Shown: positions 16,145 to 26,297 of the stretch, in pieces
How positions within the stretch are numbered: the stretch's first letter is position 1
Layout of the letters: each line of letters starts with the position of its first letter
Assembly: GCF_000184745.1 (NCBI RefSeq)
Contig: NC_014931.1
Coordinates: 3,410,001 to 3,474,000, forward strand
DNA from: Variovorax paradoxus EPS
GTDB lineage: Bacteria; Pseudomonadota; Gammaproteobacteria; Burkholderiales; Burkholderiaceae_C
DNA length: 64,000 bases
Reading direction: 5' to 3'
Notes under the pieces: model-generated
The model's database searches: none
What the model saw: only the letters and a program-made list of their open reading frames with translations
Told to the model about the DNA's origin: nothing
Made by a program: the position numbers and the translations under genes

Positions 16145-17452
16145 TTACGCCGCCTCCCGACGTTTGATTTCTGCTTCTATTTCTTCCTGTGCGCGACCCC
16201 AGACGCGCACGAAGCGGCGTCGTGCCACTTCCAGCGCAGCCAGGCCGATCGTCAGGATCACCGCCGCGCCGAGCCAACTGCCCACGCCTGCCGTGTCGAG
16301 CGCAACACCGAAGAAGTTCAGCGTCGGGCCCATCGCCGCGTTGAGCTGGATGTGATAGATCATCTCGATGAGTGCCGCCGCGCCGATGACCACCGGAACC
16401 AGCGCCACCGCGATGGCGAGGTACAGCAGCCAGAAGCGATCGAACTTGCCGAACTTCGCGACGCGCAGGTTCATCATGATCAGGCTCGCGATACCGCCCG
16501 GGGCGAACATCACCATGAACACGAACACCAGGCCGAAGTACAGCTGCCAGGCTTTGGAGAGTTCGGACAGCAGGATCGATGCGAACACCAGCAGCACCGC
16601 GCCGATGATCGGCCCGAAGAAGAACACTGCGCCACCCAGGAAGGTGAAGAGCAGGTAGCCGCCCGAGCGGATGGCGTTCAGGCTGTCGGCCGCGTTCACG
16701 ATCTCGAAGTTGATCGAGGCCAGGCCGCCGCCGATGCCGGCGAAGAAGCCCGCGATGATGAACGCGAAGTAGCGCACGCGCTGCGTGTTGTAGCCGATGA
16801 ATTCGACGCGCTCCGGGTTGTCGCGCACCGCGTTCAGCATGCGGCCGAGCGGCGTGCCGGTGAAGGCATACATGAGCGCGGTGCAAACGAAGCAGTACGC
16901 GGCGATCAGGTAGTACACCTGGATCTGCGAACCGAAGTTGAAGCCGAAGAAAGTCGGGCCGTACACGCGGTCGGTGGTGATGCCGCCCTCGCCGCCGAAG
17001 AAGCTCGGGAACATCAGCGCCATCGAGGCCACCAGTTCGCCGATGCCCATGGTGATCATCGCGAAGGTGGTGCCCGACTTCTTGGTGGTCACGAAGCCCA
17101 GCAAGATTGCGAAGAACATGCCGGCCAGGCCGCCCACCAGCGGAATGAGCACCAGCGGAATCTGCATGCCGCCCTTCGCGCCCATGTTCATCGCATGGAT
17201 CGCGAGGAACGAGCCGAGGCCCACGTACACCGCATGGCCGAAGCTCAGCATGCCGCCCTGCCCCAAGAGGATGTTGTAGCTCAGGCAGATGATGATGAGG
17301 TAGCCCATCTGCGAGAGCATCGTGAGCGCCAGGCTGCTCTTGAAGAGCAGCGGCGAGACGATCAGCACGACGGCGAAGAGCGTCCAGATCAGGTAGCGCC
17401 CGATGTTCCAGGGCTTGAAGCGGTAATACTGCGTAGAAGTTGCTGTGGTCAT
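16145..17452 (-). CDS. livM: ABC transporter permease LivM
   Basis: The 435-aa permease has roughly ten hydrophobic segments and the LivM-type motifs GQGGMLSFGHAVYVGLG and FAGIGGGLASINFEIVNAADS. It is longer than a typical ~320-360-aa LivM, because a hydrophobic and charged C-terminal extension of ~100 residues follows the core and ends in a charged tail rich in Arg/Glu. It forms the inner-membrane channel with LivH. It starts at 17450-17452, 4 bp after the livH stop. Confidence 0.93.
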   Translation of the reverse strand: MTTATSTQYYRFKPWNIGRYLIWTLFAVVLIVSPLLFKSSLALTMLSQMGYLIIICLSYNILLGQGGMLSFGHAVYVGLGSFLAIHAMNMGAKGGMQIPLVLIPLVGGLAGMFFAILLGFVTTKKSGTTFAMITMGIGELVASMALMFPSFFGGEGGITTDRVYGPTFFGFNFGSQIQVYYLIAAYCFVCTALMYAFTGTPLGRMLNAVRDNPERVEFIGYNTQRVRYFAFIIAGFFAGIGGGLASINFEIVNAADSLNAIRSGGYLLFTFLGGAVFFFGPIIGAVLLVFASILLSELSKAWQLYFGLVFVFMVMFAPGGIASLIMMNLRVAKFGKFDRFWLLYLAIAVALVPVVIGAAALIEMIYHIQLNAAMGPTLNFFGVALDTAGVGSWLGAAVILTIGLAALEVARRRFVRVWGRAQEEIEAEIKRREAA

Positions 17453-17456
17453 GGTG

Positions 17457-18410
17457 TCAGTCCTCCCGTTTGCCCAGAAGACCCTTGGGCCGGAAGATGA
17501 GGATCAGCACCAGGAACAGGTACGGCAGGATCGGCGCGACCTGCGAGATCGTGAGCTTGAGGAGCTCGTAGCCGAAGGTCTGGTCGGTCACCGCCACGCC
17601 GATGGCGCGCAGGCCCGTGGCCAGCGACTGGTCCATGGCGACCGCGAAGGTCTGGATGATGCCGATCAGCAGCGACGCGAGGAACGCACCGGCCAGCGAG
17701 CCCATGCCGCCGACCACCACCACCACGAAGATGATCGAGCCGACCGAGGCCGCCATCGCGGGCTCGGTGACGTAGGTGTTGCCGCCGACCACGCCCGCGA
17801 GGCCCGCGAGCGCGGCACCGCCGCCGAACACCAGCATGAACACGCGCGGCACGTTGTGGCCCAGCGCCTCGACCATGTCGGGGTGCTTGAGCGCCGCCTG
17901 GATCACCAGGCCGATGCGCGTGCGCGTGAGCAGCAGCCACACCGAGATGAGCATCAGCACCGCCACCAGCATGATGAAGGAGCGCGACTTCGGGAACTGC
18001 GTGCCGTAGAGCGAGAACAGCGGCCCTTGCAGTTGCGTAGGCAGGCCGTAAGGCACGGTGGAGCGGCCCCAGGCCAGCTGCACCAGTTCGAGGATGAGGT
18101 ACGACAGGCCGAAGGTCACCAAGAGCTCGGGCACGTGGCCGAACTTGTGGACTCGCCGCAGGCTGTAGCGCTCGAACGCTGCGCCCAGCATGCCCACCAG
18201 CAGCGGCGCGATGAACAGCGCCGGCCAGAAGCCGATGATGTTCGACAGCGTGTAGGCGATGTAGGCGCCGAGCATGTAGAAGCTGGCGTGCGCGAAGTTG
18301 AGCACGCCCATCATGCTGAAGATCAGCGTAAGGCCAGAGCTCAGCATGAACAACAGCAAGCCGTAGCTGACGCCGTTGAGCAGCGAGATGACGAAGAATT
18401 CGACGTTCAT
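17457..18410 (-). CDS. livH: ABC transporter permease LivH
   Basis: The 317-aa protein has about eight membrane segments. It begins FVISLLNGVSYGLLLFMLSSG, and NFAHASFYMLGAY marks LivH, with the EAA-like loop LIQAALKHPDMVEALGHN facing the ATPases. Downstream of the first binding-protein gene, it is separated from it by a 72-bp gap containing a terminator-like hairpin, which would lower permease expression relative to the binding protein. Confidence 0.95.
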   Translation of the reverse strand: MNVEFFVISLLNGVSYGLLLFMLSSGLTLIFSMMGVLNFAHASFYMLGAYIAYTLSNIIGFWPALFIAPLLVGMLGAAFERYSLRRVHKFGHVPELLVTFGLSYLILELVQLAWGRSTVPYGLPTQLQGPLFSLYGTQFPKSRSFIMLVAVLMLISVWLLLTRTRIGLVIQAALKHPDMVEALGHNVPRVFMLVFGGGAALAGLAGVVGGNTYVTEPAMAASVGSIIFVVVVVGGMGSLAGAFLASLLIGIIQTFAVAMDQSLATGLRAIGVAVTDQTFGYELLKLTISQVAPILPYLFLVLILIFRPKGLLGKRED

Positions 18411-18437
18411 CGGTCTTTCGGATGCGTGAAAAAGAAA

Positions 18438-18464
18438 GAGGCCCGAGTGTTGAAGTCGGGCCTC
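18438..18464 (-). terminator. Terminator-like attenuator between binding protein and livH
   Basis: GAGGCCCGA (18438-18446) and TCGGGCCTC (18456-18464) are perfect 9-bp complements with a 9-base loop. On the transcribed minus strand the stem is followed by TTTCTTTTTC. This fits an intrinsic terminator placed inside an operon, and partial read-through would give many binding proteins per permease. Confidence 0.75.
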
Positions 18465-18482
18465 GACCAGCTGGACGACAGA

Positions 18483-19727
18483 TCAGGAAGCCGCGGCGCC
18501 GGGTCGCTTCATCTGGCACGTCGTCGGGGTGCTCGAGACGTAGGGCTCGTAGTACTTCACCGGTGCCAGCGTGTAGCCGGTGTTTTCGGGGCTGTACGGG
18601 TTCTTGGCGTCGGCCTTCTGCCAGCGCGTGATCCACAGCCCCTGCTGCAGCTGGTGGTCGGCCTTGCGCATCTCGACGTCGCCATTGAAGCTCTTGAACT
18701 TCATGCCTTCCATCGCGGCCGCGACCTTCACGGGTTCGGTCGACTTGGTGCGCACGAAGGCTTCGCTCAGCATCGCGTACACCGTGTAGATGTCGGTGGT
18801 GTACATGTCGTCGTTGAAGCGCTTCTTGAACTCGTTCATCAGCGGCTGCACCGGGCCCGGTGCGTTGTAGTGGCTGTAGCCCACCTGGTAGACCTTGCCG
18901 TCCGAGGCCGCGCCCATGGCGGTCGGCGTGCCGTTGGTCACGGCGTAGTAGGTGTAGAACTTGACGTTCAGGCCCGAGTCGTTGGCCGACTTGATGAGGA
19001 GGGCCAGGTCGGAGCCCCAGTTGCCGGTGATGACCGTGTCGGCGCCCGACGCCTTGATCTTGGCGATGTACGGCGCGAAGTCGCGCACCTGCGCCAGCGG
19101 GTGCAGGTCGTCGCCGACGATTTCCACGTCGGGGCGCTTGGACTTCAGGTTGTCCTTGGCGAACTTGGAGACCTGCTGGCCGTGCGAGTAGTTCTGGTTG
19201 ATGAGGTAGACCTTCTTGATCTCGGGCTGGTCCTTCATGAAGGTGGTCAGCGCCTCCATCTTCATGGAGGTGTCGGCATCGAGGCGGAAGTGCCAGTAGC
19301 TGCACTTGCTGTTGGTGAGGTCGGGGTCGACGGCCGCGTAGTTGATGTACAGCACTTCCTTGCCCGGGTTGCGGGCGTTGTGCTTCTCGAGCGCATCGAT
19401 GATGGCGAGCGCGGGGCCGGAGCCGTTGCCCTGCACCACGTAGCGCGCGCCCTGGTCCATGGCCGAGCGCAGCGCGGCGGTGGTTTCCTGGGGGCTCAGC
19501 TTGTTGTCGATGCCGATGACTTCGAACTTCACGCCGGCCGCGTTCTTCTTGTTGAATTCTTCGGCCAGGAACTGGAAGGTCTTGAGCTGGTTCGTGCCCA
19601 CCGCGGCCATGAGGCCCGAGAGCGGGTCCAGCCATGCGATCTTGACGGTTTCACCCTTCTGGGCCAGAGCACCGGTGGCACTCGCGGCAAGGATGGCTGC
19701 GGTAGCGATTTTCAGAGCGAACTTCAC
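18483..19727 (-). CDS. Branched-chain-type ABC transporter substrate-binding protein (paralogue 1)
   Basis: The 414-aa protein has a Sec signal peptide (MKFALKIATAAILAASATGALAQ; cleavage expected after ALA) and the type I periplasmic binding fold of LivK/HAAT receptors, with WLDPLSGLMAAVG and GNWGSDLALL loops that contact ligand in this family. It delivers a ligand to LivHMGF. Translation begins at a GTG (19725-19727) behind an AGGAG. It is very similar over its entire length to the product of 19929-21158, with most differences in the C-terminal domain, so ligand range may have diverged. The true ligand is unknown. Confidence 0.93.
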   Translation of the reverse strand: MKFALKIATAAILAASATGALAQKGETVKIAWLDPLSGLMAAVGTNQLKTFQFLAEEFNKKNAAGVKFEVIGIDNKLSPQETTAALRSAMDQGARYVVQGNGSGPALAIIDALEKHNARNPGKEVLYINYAAVDPDLTNSKCSYWHFRLDADTSMKMEALTTFMKDQPEIKKVYLINQNYSHGQQVSKFAKDNLKSKRPDVEIVGDDLHPLAQVRDFAPYIAKIKASGADTVITGNWGSDLALLIKSANDSGLNVKFYTYYAVTNGTPTAMGAASDGKVYQVGYSHYNAPGPVQPLMNEFKKRFNDDMYTTDIYTVYAMLSEAFVRTKSTEPVKVAAAMEGMKFKSFNGDVEMRKADHQLQQGLWITRWQKADAKNPYSPENTGYTLAPVKYYEPYVSSTPTTCQMKRPGAAAS

Positions 19728-19770
19728 GATCTATATCTCCTGGTCAAACCGAATCAAAAAGCCTTGCACG

Positions 19771-19859
19771 AGCGTACAAGCGTTCCCGGCCCCTCCCCTC
19801 AGGGAATGCCCGAAGGGGGTGGCCGCAAAGGCCCGTTTCTATCGCGCAGGCGACAGCGC
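19771..19859 (-). promoter_or_regulatory. Upstream region conserved between the two binding-protein genes (copy 1)
   Basis: Aligned without gaps with 21201-21289, three blocks are nearly identical: AGCGTACAAGCG, AGGGAATGCCCG, and CTATCGCG followed by GCGACAGCGC. The spacers between them have diverged. The distance to the start codon is also the same within 1 bp. Block conservation at fixed spacing is what protein-binding or promoter elements would leave after a duplication. Confidence 0.55.
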
Positions 19860-19915
19860 ATTTCTCCAATTGCTACCCGCCGGTAGAGCGTTGCTACCAA
19901 CGAGTAGGAAATGCG
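19857..19915 (-). terminator. Structured stem-loop after the second binding-protein gene
   Basis: CGCATTTC (19857-19864) and GAAATGCG (19908-19915) pair and enclose a smaller CTACC-CGCC-GGTAG hairpin. It begins 13 bp past the stop codon at 19929. No T-run follows, so it may stabilise the transcript end rather than terminate. Confidence 0.45.
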
Positions 19916-19928
19916 TTCACAAAGACGC

Positions 19929-21158
19929 CTAGGGGCGCTTCATCTGGCAGGTCGTCGGCGTGCTCGCCACATACGACTCGTAGTACTTCACGGGGACGTT
20001 CGTGTAGCCGGTGTTCTCGGCGTCGTAGGGGTACTTGGCGCTCGCCTTCTCCCAGCGCGAGATGTACAGGCCCTGCTGCAACTGGTGGTCGGCCTTGCGC
20101 ATCTCGACCTCGCCGTTGAAGCTCTTGATCTTCATGCCCTCCAGCGCGGCCGCGACCTTGACCGGATCGGTCGACTTGGTCTGCACGAAGGCCGCATCGA
20201 GCAACGCGAACGTGTGATAGATCGACGACTGCGTGAGGTCGTCGTTCATCTTCTTCTTGTAGCCGGCGAGCAGCTTCTGGATCTCGCCGCCCATGTTGTA
20301 GTGGGCATAGGCCACGGTGTAGACCTTGCCTGCCGAGGTGGCGCCCATGGCCGTTGGCGTGCCGGCGCCCGGTGCGTAATACGTCAGGAACTTGACGTCC
20401 AGCCCCGAGTCGTTCGCCGCCTTGATGAGCAGCGAGAGGTCGGAACCCCAGTTGCCGGTGATGACCGTGTCCGCGCCCGAAGCCTTGATCTTGGCGATGT
20501 AGGGCGAGAAGTCGCGCACCTGCGCGAGCGGATGCAGGTCGTCGCCCACGATCTGGATGTCGGGGCGCTTGACCTTCAGGTCTTCCTTGGCGAACTTCGA
20601 CACCTGCACGCCGTGCGCGTAGTTCTGCCCGAGGATGTAGACCTTCTTGATGTCGGTCTGGTCCTTCATCCAGGTGGTCAGCGCCTCCATCTTCATGGAG
20701 GTGTCGGCATCGAGGCGAAAGTGCCAATAGCTGCACTTGCTGTTGGTGAGGTCGGGGTCGACCGCCGCGTAGTTCAGGTAGAGCAGTTCCTTGCCCGGAT
20801 TGCGCGCGTTGTTCTTCTCGATGGCATCGATGATCGCCAGCGCCGGGCCCGAGCCGTTGCCCTGGGTGATGTAGCGCGCACCCTGGTCCTGCGCCGAGCG
20901 CAGCGCGGCGGTGGTTTCCTGCGGGCTCAGCTTGTTGTCGATGGCGATGATCTCGAACTTCACGCCCGACGCGTTCTTCTTGTTGAACTCTTCGGCCAGG
21001 AACTGCGTCGTCTTGAGCTGGTTGGTGCCCACGGCGGCCATCAGCCCCGACAGCGGATCGAGCCAGGCGATCTTGACCGTTTCCCCCTTCTGGGCGAAGG
21101 CGGCGGTCACGCTCACCAACATGGCACAAGCAGCGACTGACTTGAGAGCAAATTGCAT
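19929..21158 (-). CDS. Branched-chain-type ABC transporter substrate-binding protein (paralogue 2)
   Basis: The 409-aa product has a signal peptide (residues 1-22, ending AAFAQ) and the same HAAT receptor fold as paralogue 1. The two proteins share long identical runs such as KGETVKIAWLDPLSGLMAAV, SKCSYWHFRLDADTSMKMEA and IAKIKASGADTVITGNWGSD. AGGAG lies just before the ATG at 21156-21158. It lies between the acyl-CoA ligase and the other binding protein, so both likely feed one LivHMGF channel with two ligand specificities or expression levels. Confidence 0.93.
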   Translation of the reverse strand: MQFALKSVAACAMLVSVTAAFAQKGETVKIAWLDPLSGLMAAVGTNQLKTTQFLAEEFNKKNASGVKFEIIAIDNKLSPQETTAALRSAQDQGARYITQGNGSGPALAIIDAIEKNNARNPGKELLYLNYAAVDPDLTNSKCSYWHFRLDADTSMKMEALTTWMKDQTDIKKVYILGQNYAHGVQVSKFAKEDLKVKRPDIQIVGDDLHPLAQVRDFSPYIAKIKASGADTVITGNWGSDLSLLIKAANDSGLDVKFLTYYAPGAGTPTAMGATSAGKVYTVAYAHYNMGGEIQKLLAGYKKKMNDDLTQSSIYHTFALLDAAFVQTKSTDPVKVAAALEGMKIKSFNGEVEMRKADHQLQQGLYISRWEKASAKYPYDAENTGYTNVPVKYYESYVASTPTTCQMKRP

Positions 21159-21200
21159 GAAGAGTCTCCTGGATGAAATGGCGGGGATGAGGCGGATGCC

Positions 21201-21289
21201 AGCGTACAAGCGCCCTTTTCTTCGCCGCACAGGGATTGCCCGCAAGGAAGCCCGCCGGAGCGGTCTTCCTATCGCGTGCGCGACAGTGC
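21201..21289 (-). promoter_or_regulatory. Upstream region conserved between the two binding-protein genes (copy 2)
   Basis: This is the counterpart of 19771-19859, with the same AGCGTACAAGCG, AGGGATTGCCCG and CTATCGCG...GCGACAGTGC blocks at exactly the same spacing. It lies 43 bp before the start codon, so the duplication carried its control region. Confidence 0.55.
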
Positions 21290-21309
21290 GGTTGGGCCTT
21301 GGCGGTGCT

Positions 21310-22953
<1,644 letters not shown>

Positions 22954-23016
22954 TTACGGATTCCTTTTTTCAACAGAAGTCAGCGGTTTCAGAACTACGG
23001 CGATTCACGCAATTTA

Positions 23017-23030
23017 TGTGCGTTCGCACA
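23017..23030. promoter_or_regulatory. Candidate operator TGTGCG-tt-CGCACA
   Basis: This perfect 6-bp inverted repeat lies 64 bp upstream of the acyl-CoA ligase start. On the minus strand it falls just before CATAAA, a weak -10 candidate. The shape suits a TetR- or GntR-family repressor of fatty-acid genes; no regulator gene is adjacent. Confidence 0.4.
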
Positions 23031-23062
23031 ATGACAGAAACCCGCAGTCTGCGAGGACCGAT

Positions 23063-23080
23063 CTGTCATCCGGATGACAG
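23063..23080. promoter_or_regulatory. Perfect 18-bp palindrome
   Basis: CTGTCATCCGGATGACAG reads identically on both strands. It sits 110 bp upstream of the ligase gene in the only long gap between ligase and esterase. A dimeric repressor site is the simplest reading. It is too short and loop-less to act as an RNA hairpin. Confidence 0.45.
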
Positions 23081-23130
23081 CCTGCGACCGCCGGAACGTG
23101 CAAGCACCTCGTCGACCACCTGACTTTCGC

Positions 23131-23164
23131 CATCACCGCGGCGGCCATCGCCGCCGCGGTGATG
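23131..23164. terminator. Strong 15-bp hairpin downstream of the carboxylesterase gene
   Basis: CATCACCGCGGCGGC (23131-23145) and GCCGCCGCGGTGATG (23150-23164) are perfectly complementary around a 4-base loop. It lies 22 bp past the esterase stop. The stem is very GC-rich but no T-tract follows in the minus direction, so it may be a terminator of the L-shaped type or an mRNA 3' stabiliser. Confidence 0.65.
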
Positions 23165-23186
23165 TGTTTCGATGCGCGCGCAGTGC

Positions 23187-25004
23187 TCAAGGCGCGCTGT
23201 TCTGCAATTGCGTCTTGCTGGCATCGAGCACGATCTTGCGTGGCCAGTTGGGCCAGGCAACGCCCAGGCCCGCATGGTTCGGATCGCCGGTGCGCGAGAA
23301 CGCGGCGAGGCTGCCCACCATCGCATCCGACAGCGCCTCGCGTCCCGGCCGATTCGCCTCGCCGAAGGAGAACGAGAAGATGCTGGTGCCGAAGTTGTGG
23401 AACATGAAGGCCGTGTCCAGCCCGTGCGTGGCGCCATAGACGGTGTTGAACGGCGCCACCTGCTGGCTCCAGTCGAAGCGGTAGTACCAGGTCTTGGTCG
23501 GCATGTACTTGGCCACGGAATCGATCTGCGCGGGCAGGCCATTGAGGAAGATCGCGTTGGTGGCGAAATCCGATGCCGCCTTCCAGCCGTTCAGCGGCTT
23601 GTCTACCGGCAGGTAGGGCGCGTTGATCAGGTCGGCCTCGGTGAGCGTCACCGCTGCGTCGGGGTTGAAGTTGTATTGCAGGCCGAAGCGCTCGTAATCG
23701 GTGGGCTTGAAGCCCAGGCCCTGCCCCGTGAAGGTGCCGAACAGGTTGGCGAACAGCGCGCCTTCGTCGCGCGTGTTGCCGATCAGCATCGGCATCTTGT
23801 TGAACCTGCCGGCATTCACCTCGGCGAGCGAGTTCACCGGCAGGATCGCGCCGTCCTCGATCGGGGCCGGCGCGTTGCCCAGCGGCGGGCTCGCAAGCAG
23901 GTTGCCCGGCTTCGCGGCCTCGAGCACGATGGTCAGTAGCCGGTCCGCCGAGAGGCCGCGCAGGTAGGTAGCGATCTGCGCGTCGGTCTGCGAGCCCACC
24001 CAGGTATTGGCCGAGGCGGCGTCGGTAGCCTTGCCCTCGGCGATGGCGATCGCGTTGAGTAGCGCCTTCGAATAGGTCTGTGCGGTGGCACGCGTTGAGA
24101 AGGCCATGCCGCCGCTCAGCGGCACCGCCTTGTGCAGCAGCCCGGCCGACGCATTCGAGACCACCAGCCCCCAGGTGTTGACCGCGCCCGCCGACTGCCC
24201 CATCACCGTGACGTTGCCTGCGTCGCCGCCAAAGGCACCGATGTTGGCCTGGATGAACTTCAGCGCCTGCATCTGGTCGAGCAGCGCGAAGTTGCCCGAG
24301 TCGTTCTTCGCTTCGCCGGTTTTCAGTTGCGGCAGGTCGAGCCAGCCGAGCACGCCCACGCGGTAGTTGATCGTCACGACGACGGCGTCGCCGCGCTTGG
24401 CGAGTTGGGCACCGTCGTAGCCCGGATCGGCCGAGTAGCCAGAGATGTTGCTGCCGCCGTAGATATAGACGATCACGGGCAGCTTGGCGGCGTTGCCGGC
24501 TGGGCGCCAGATGTTGAGCGTGAGGCAGTCTTCGTCGCCCACCGGCTTGCCGAAGCCTTCGCGCACGGCAAGACCGAAGGGCGCGTCGTTGGGCGCGGGG
24601 CTGAAATAGCGTCCGCCCTGGGCGCAGCTGCGGCCGAACTTCGTCGCGGCGCGCACGCCCTCCCAGGACTTCGGGTCGGCGGGCGGCGCCCAGCGCAGGG
24701 CACCGACCGGCGGCTGCGCGAACGGAACGCCCTTCCAGAACAAGGTGCCCGTCCTGGCACTGTCGTCCACGCCTTCGATCTTGCCGGCGGTGGTCTGGCG
24801 AACCATGGGGCCGTCGGCGGCCGGGGGCGGTGCAGCCGGCGGCGGGGGCGCCACCGGAACGATCGGTGTGAAGGTAAAGCCGGAATCCGAGCCGCCGCCG
24901 CAGGCGGACAGCGCAATGCACGCCGTCACGGCCATGGCGCGCGCTACTGCGCCTGCCGCCGTTTGCCTGGTCGGGTCCTGGTTTTCCGTTGTCTCTGTAT
25001 TCAT
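23187..25004 (-). CDS. Type-B carboxylesterase/lipase, predicted lipoprotein
   Basis: The 605-aa protein has an N-terminal signal with a lipobox (ALSAC, Cys ~35) and a Pro/Ala linker, so it is probably anchored to a membrane. The alpha/beta-hydrolase domain shows the family signature GDEDCLTLNIW, the nucleophile elbow GQSAGAV, and a C-terminal His in the ATHGLD context. Type-B carboxylesterases hydrolyse carboxylic esters; the substrate is unknown. Its release of an acid next to an acid ligase and importer is suggestive. The divergently transcribed AraC gene is a likely regulator. Confidence 0.92.
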   Translation of the reverse strand: MNTETTENQDPTRQTAAGAVARAMAVTACIALSACGGGSDSGFTFTPIVPVAPPPPAAPPPAADGPMVRQTTAGKIEGVDDSARTGTLFWKGVPFAQPPVGALRWAPPADPKSWEGVRAATKFGRSCAQGGRYFSPAPNDAPFGLAVREGFGKPVGDEDCLTLNIWRPAGNAAKLPVIVYIYGGSNISGYSADPGYDGAQLAKRGDAVVVTINYRVGVLGWLDLPQLKTGEAKNDSGNFALLDQMQALKFIQANIGAFGGDAGNVTVMGQSAGAVNTWGLVVSNASAGLLHKAVPLSGGMAFSTRATAQTYSKALLNAIAIAEGKATDAASANTWVGSQTDAQIATYLRGLSADRLLTIVLEAAKPGNLLASPPLGNAPAPIEDGAILPVNSLAEVNAGRFNKMPMLIGNTRDEGALFANLFGTFTGQGLGFKPTDYERFGLQYNFNPDAAVTLTEADLINAPYLPVDKPLNGWKAASDFATNAIFLNGLPAQIDSVAKYMPTKTWYYRFDWSQQVAPFNTVYGATHGLDTAFMFHNFGTSIFSFSFGEANRPGREALSDAMVGSLAAFSRTGDPNHAGLGVAWPNWPRKIVLDASKTQLQNSAP

Positions 25005-25155
25005 TTGTTTGTCTCCACACCGGGTTAATCGGAATTCCTGCGTCGGTGTCCGGCGGCCATACTCCGGCCGACCGGACCCGCCAGAAAATTCTAGAAACGG
25101 ACCGCGTTTCCCCCGCTATCGCAAGCGAGCCAATTCAATGACTTCAGGAGCCTCC

Positions 25156-26235
25156 ATGCCGCATGCCCAGCGCCGCCCGCAACGCCGGCCGGACGGCCCC
25201 CGGCAGCAACCGGAACTGCGGACCAGCTCAGCCGCCTGGCTCGAAGGCGTGCTCTCGATGTTCGAGTCCGAGGGTCTGGACGTGCCCTCGCTGCTGCGCG
25301 AGGCGGGCTTCGATCCCGACTCCCTGCACCGGCAGAACGCGCGCGTGCCGGTCGACGAAATCTCCGTGCTCTGGCAACTGGCGGTGGCGCGCGCCGGCAA
25401 GCCCACGCTGGGCCTGCACCGCGACCTGGCCGCCACGCACAGCAAGCTGGGCACGGTCGGCCACGCCATGTCATGCAGCGCCGACCTGGGTGCGGCGCTG
25501 ACGCTGCTCACGCGATACATGGCGGTGATCTCGGATGCGACCGCCTTCTCGATGCAGCCAGAGCCACGCGGCTGCTGGCTGGTGATGGCGCACACGGGCG
25601 GCAGCCTGCCCATTCCACGCCAGCGCGTCGAATACGCGCTGCTGACCGGGCTCATGCAATACCAGTGGCTCACGCGCCGTGCAATCGAGCCGCTGGCCAT
25701 GGAATTCGTCTACCCGTCCCCGGCCGACGACCGGCTGCACCGCGAGGCCTTCGGCTGCCCGATCCGCTACAACGCGCCCGCCAACCGCATGCTGCTGGCA
25801 GCGACCGACATGGCCATGCCGCTGCCCACCTACCACCCGACGCTCGGCGAAATGCAGGAGCACCTGCTGGACGACCAACTCAACCTGCTGGGCCAGACCA
25901 CCACCAGCACCCTGGTGTGCGCAGAAATCGCGCGCCGGCTGCCGCATGGCGAGCCGCGCCGGCAGGACGTGGCCGCGGGCCTCGGCCTCGCGGAGCGCAC
26001 GCTGCAGCGGCGGCTGCAGGAGGAGTCGGTGTCGTTCCAGTCGCTGCTCGACCGCACTCGCCGCGAGTTGGCGCAGCAGTACCTGGCGGAAGACCGCCAC
26101 ACCCTTACCGACGTCGCGGACATGCTCGGATTCGTCGACAGCAGCAACTTCTTCCGGGCCTGCAAGCGCTGGTTCGGCCTGCCGCCCGCGCAATACCGGG
26201 CGCGGATCTGGGACACGCCCGCGCTGGCCCACTGA
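25156..26235 (+). CDS. AraC family transcriptional regulator
   Basis: The 359-aa protein has the N-terminal ligand-binding domain of the arabinose-binding type (about 20-220) and a C-terminal double helix-turn-helix: [15 protein letters not shown] for the first helix pair and [24 protein letters not shown] for the second. The ATG at 25156 was preferred because AGGAG sits 5 bases before it, although another in-frame ATG exists at 25138. It is divergent from the carboxylesterase with a 151-bp shared intergenic region, a layout typical for a regulator and its target. The N-terminal domain probably binds a small molecule. Confidence 0.9.
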   Translation: MPHAQRRPQRRPDGPRQQPELRTSSAAWLEGVLSMFESEGLDVPSLLREAGFDPDSLHRQNARVPVDEISVLWQLAVARAGKPTLGLHRDLAATHSKLGTVGHAMSCSADLGAALTLLTRYMAVISDATAFSMQPEPRGCWLVMAHTGGSLPIPRQRVEYALLTGLMQYQWLTRRAIEPLAMEFVYPSPADDRLHREAFGCPIRYNAPANRMLLAATDMAMPLPTYHPTLGEMQEHLLDDQLNLLGQTTTSTLVCAEIARRLPHGEPRRQDVAAGLGLAERTLQRRLQEESVSFQSLLDRTRRELAQQYLAEDRHTLTDVADMLGFVDSSNFFRACKRWFGLPPAQYRARIWDTPALAH

Positions 26236-26297
26236 ATCGTTCCGGGCGCGATGGCCCGCATGGCAAGGGGTTACGCCCGGTGCCGGACAATCCGGGC

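Noticed and set aside
25473..26297. Upstream extension of selO
   Set aside because: The in-frame stretch lies over the AraC gene and is Arg/Pro-rich; the SelO family begins at the ATG at 26298.
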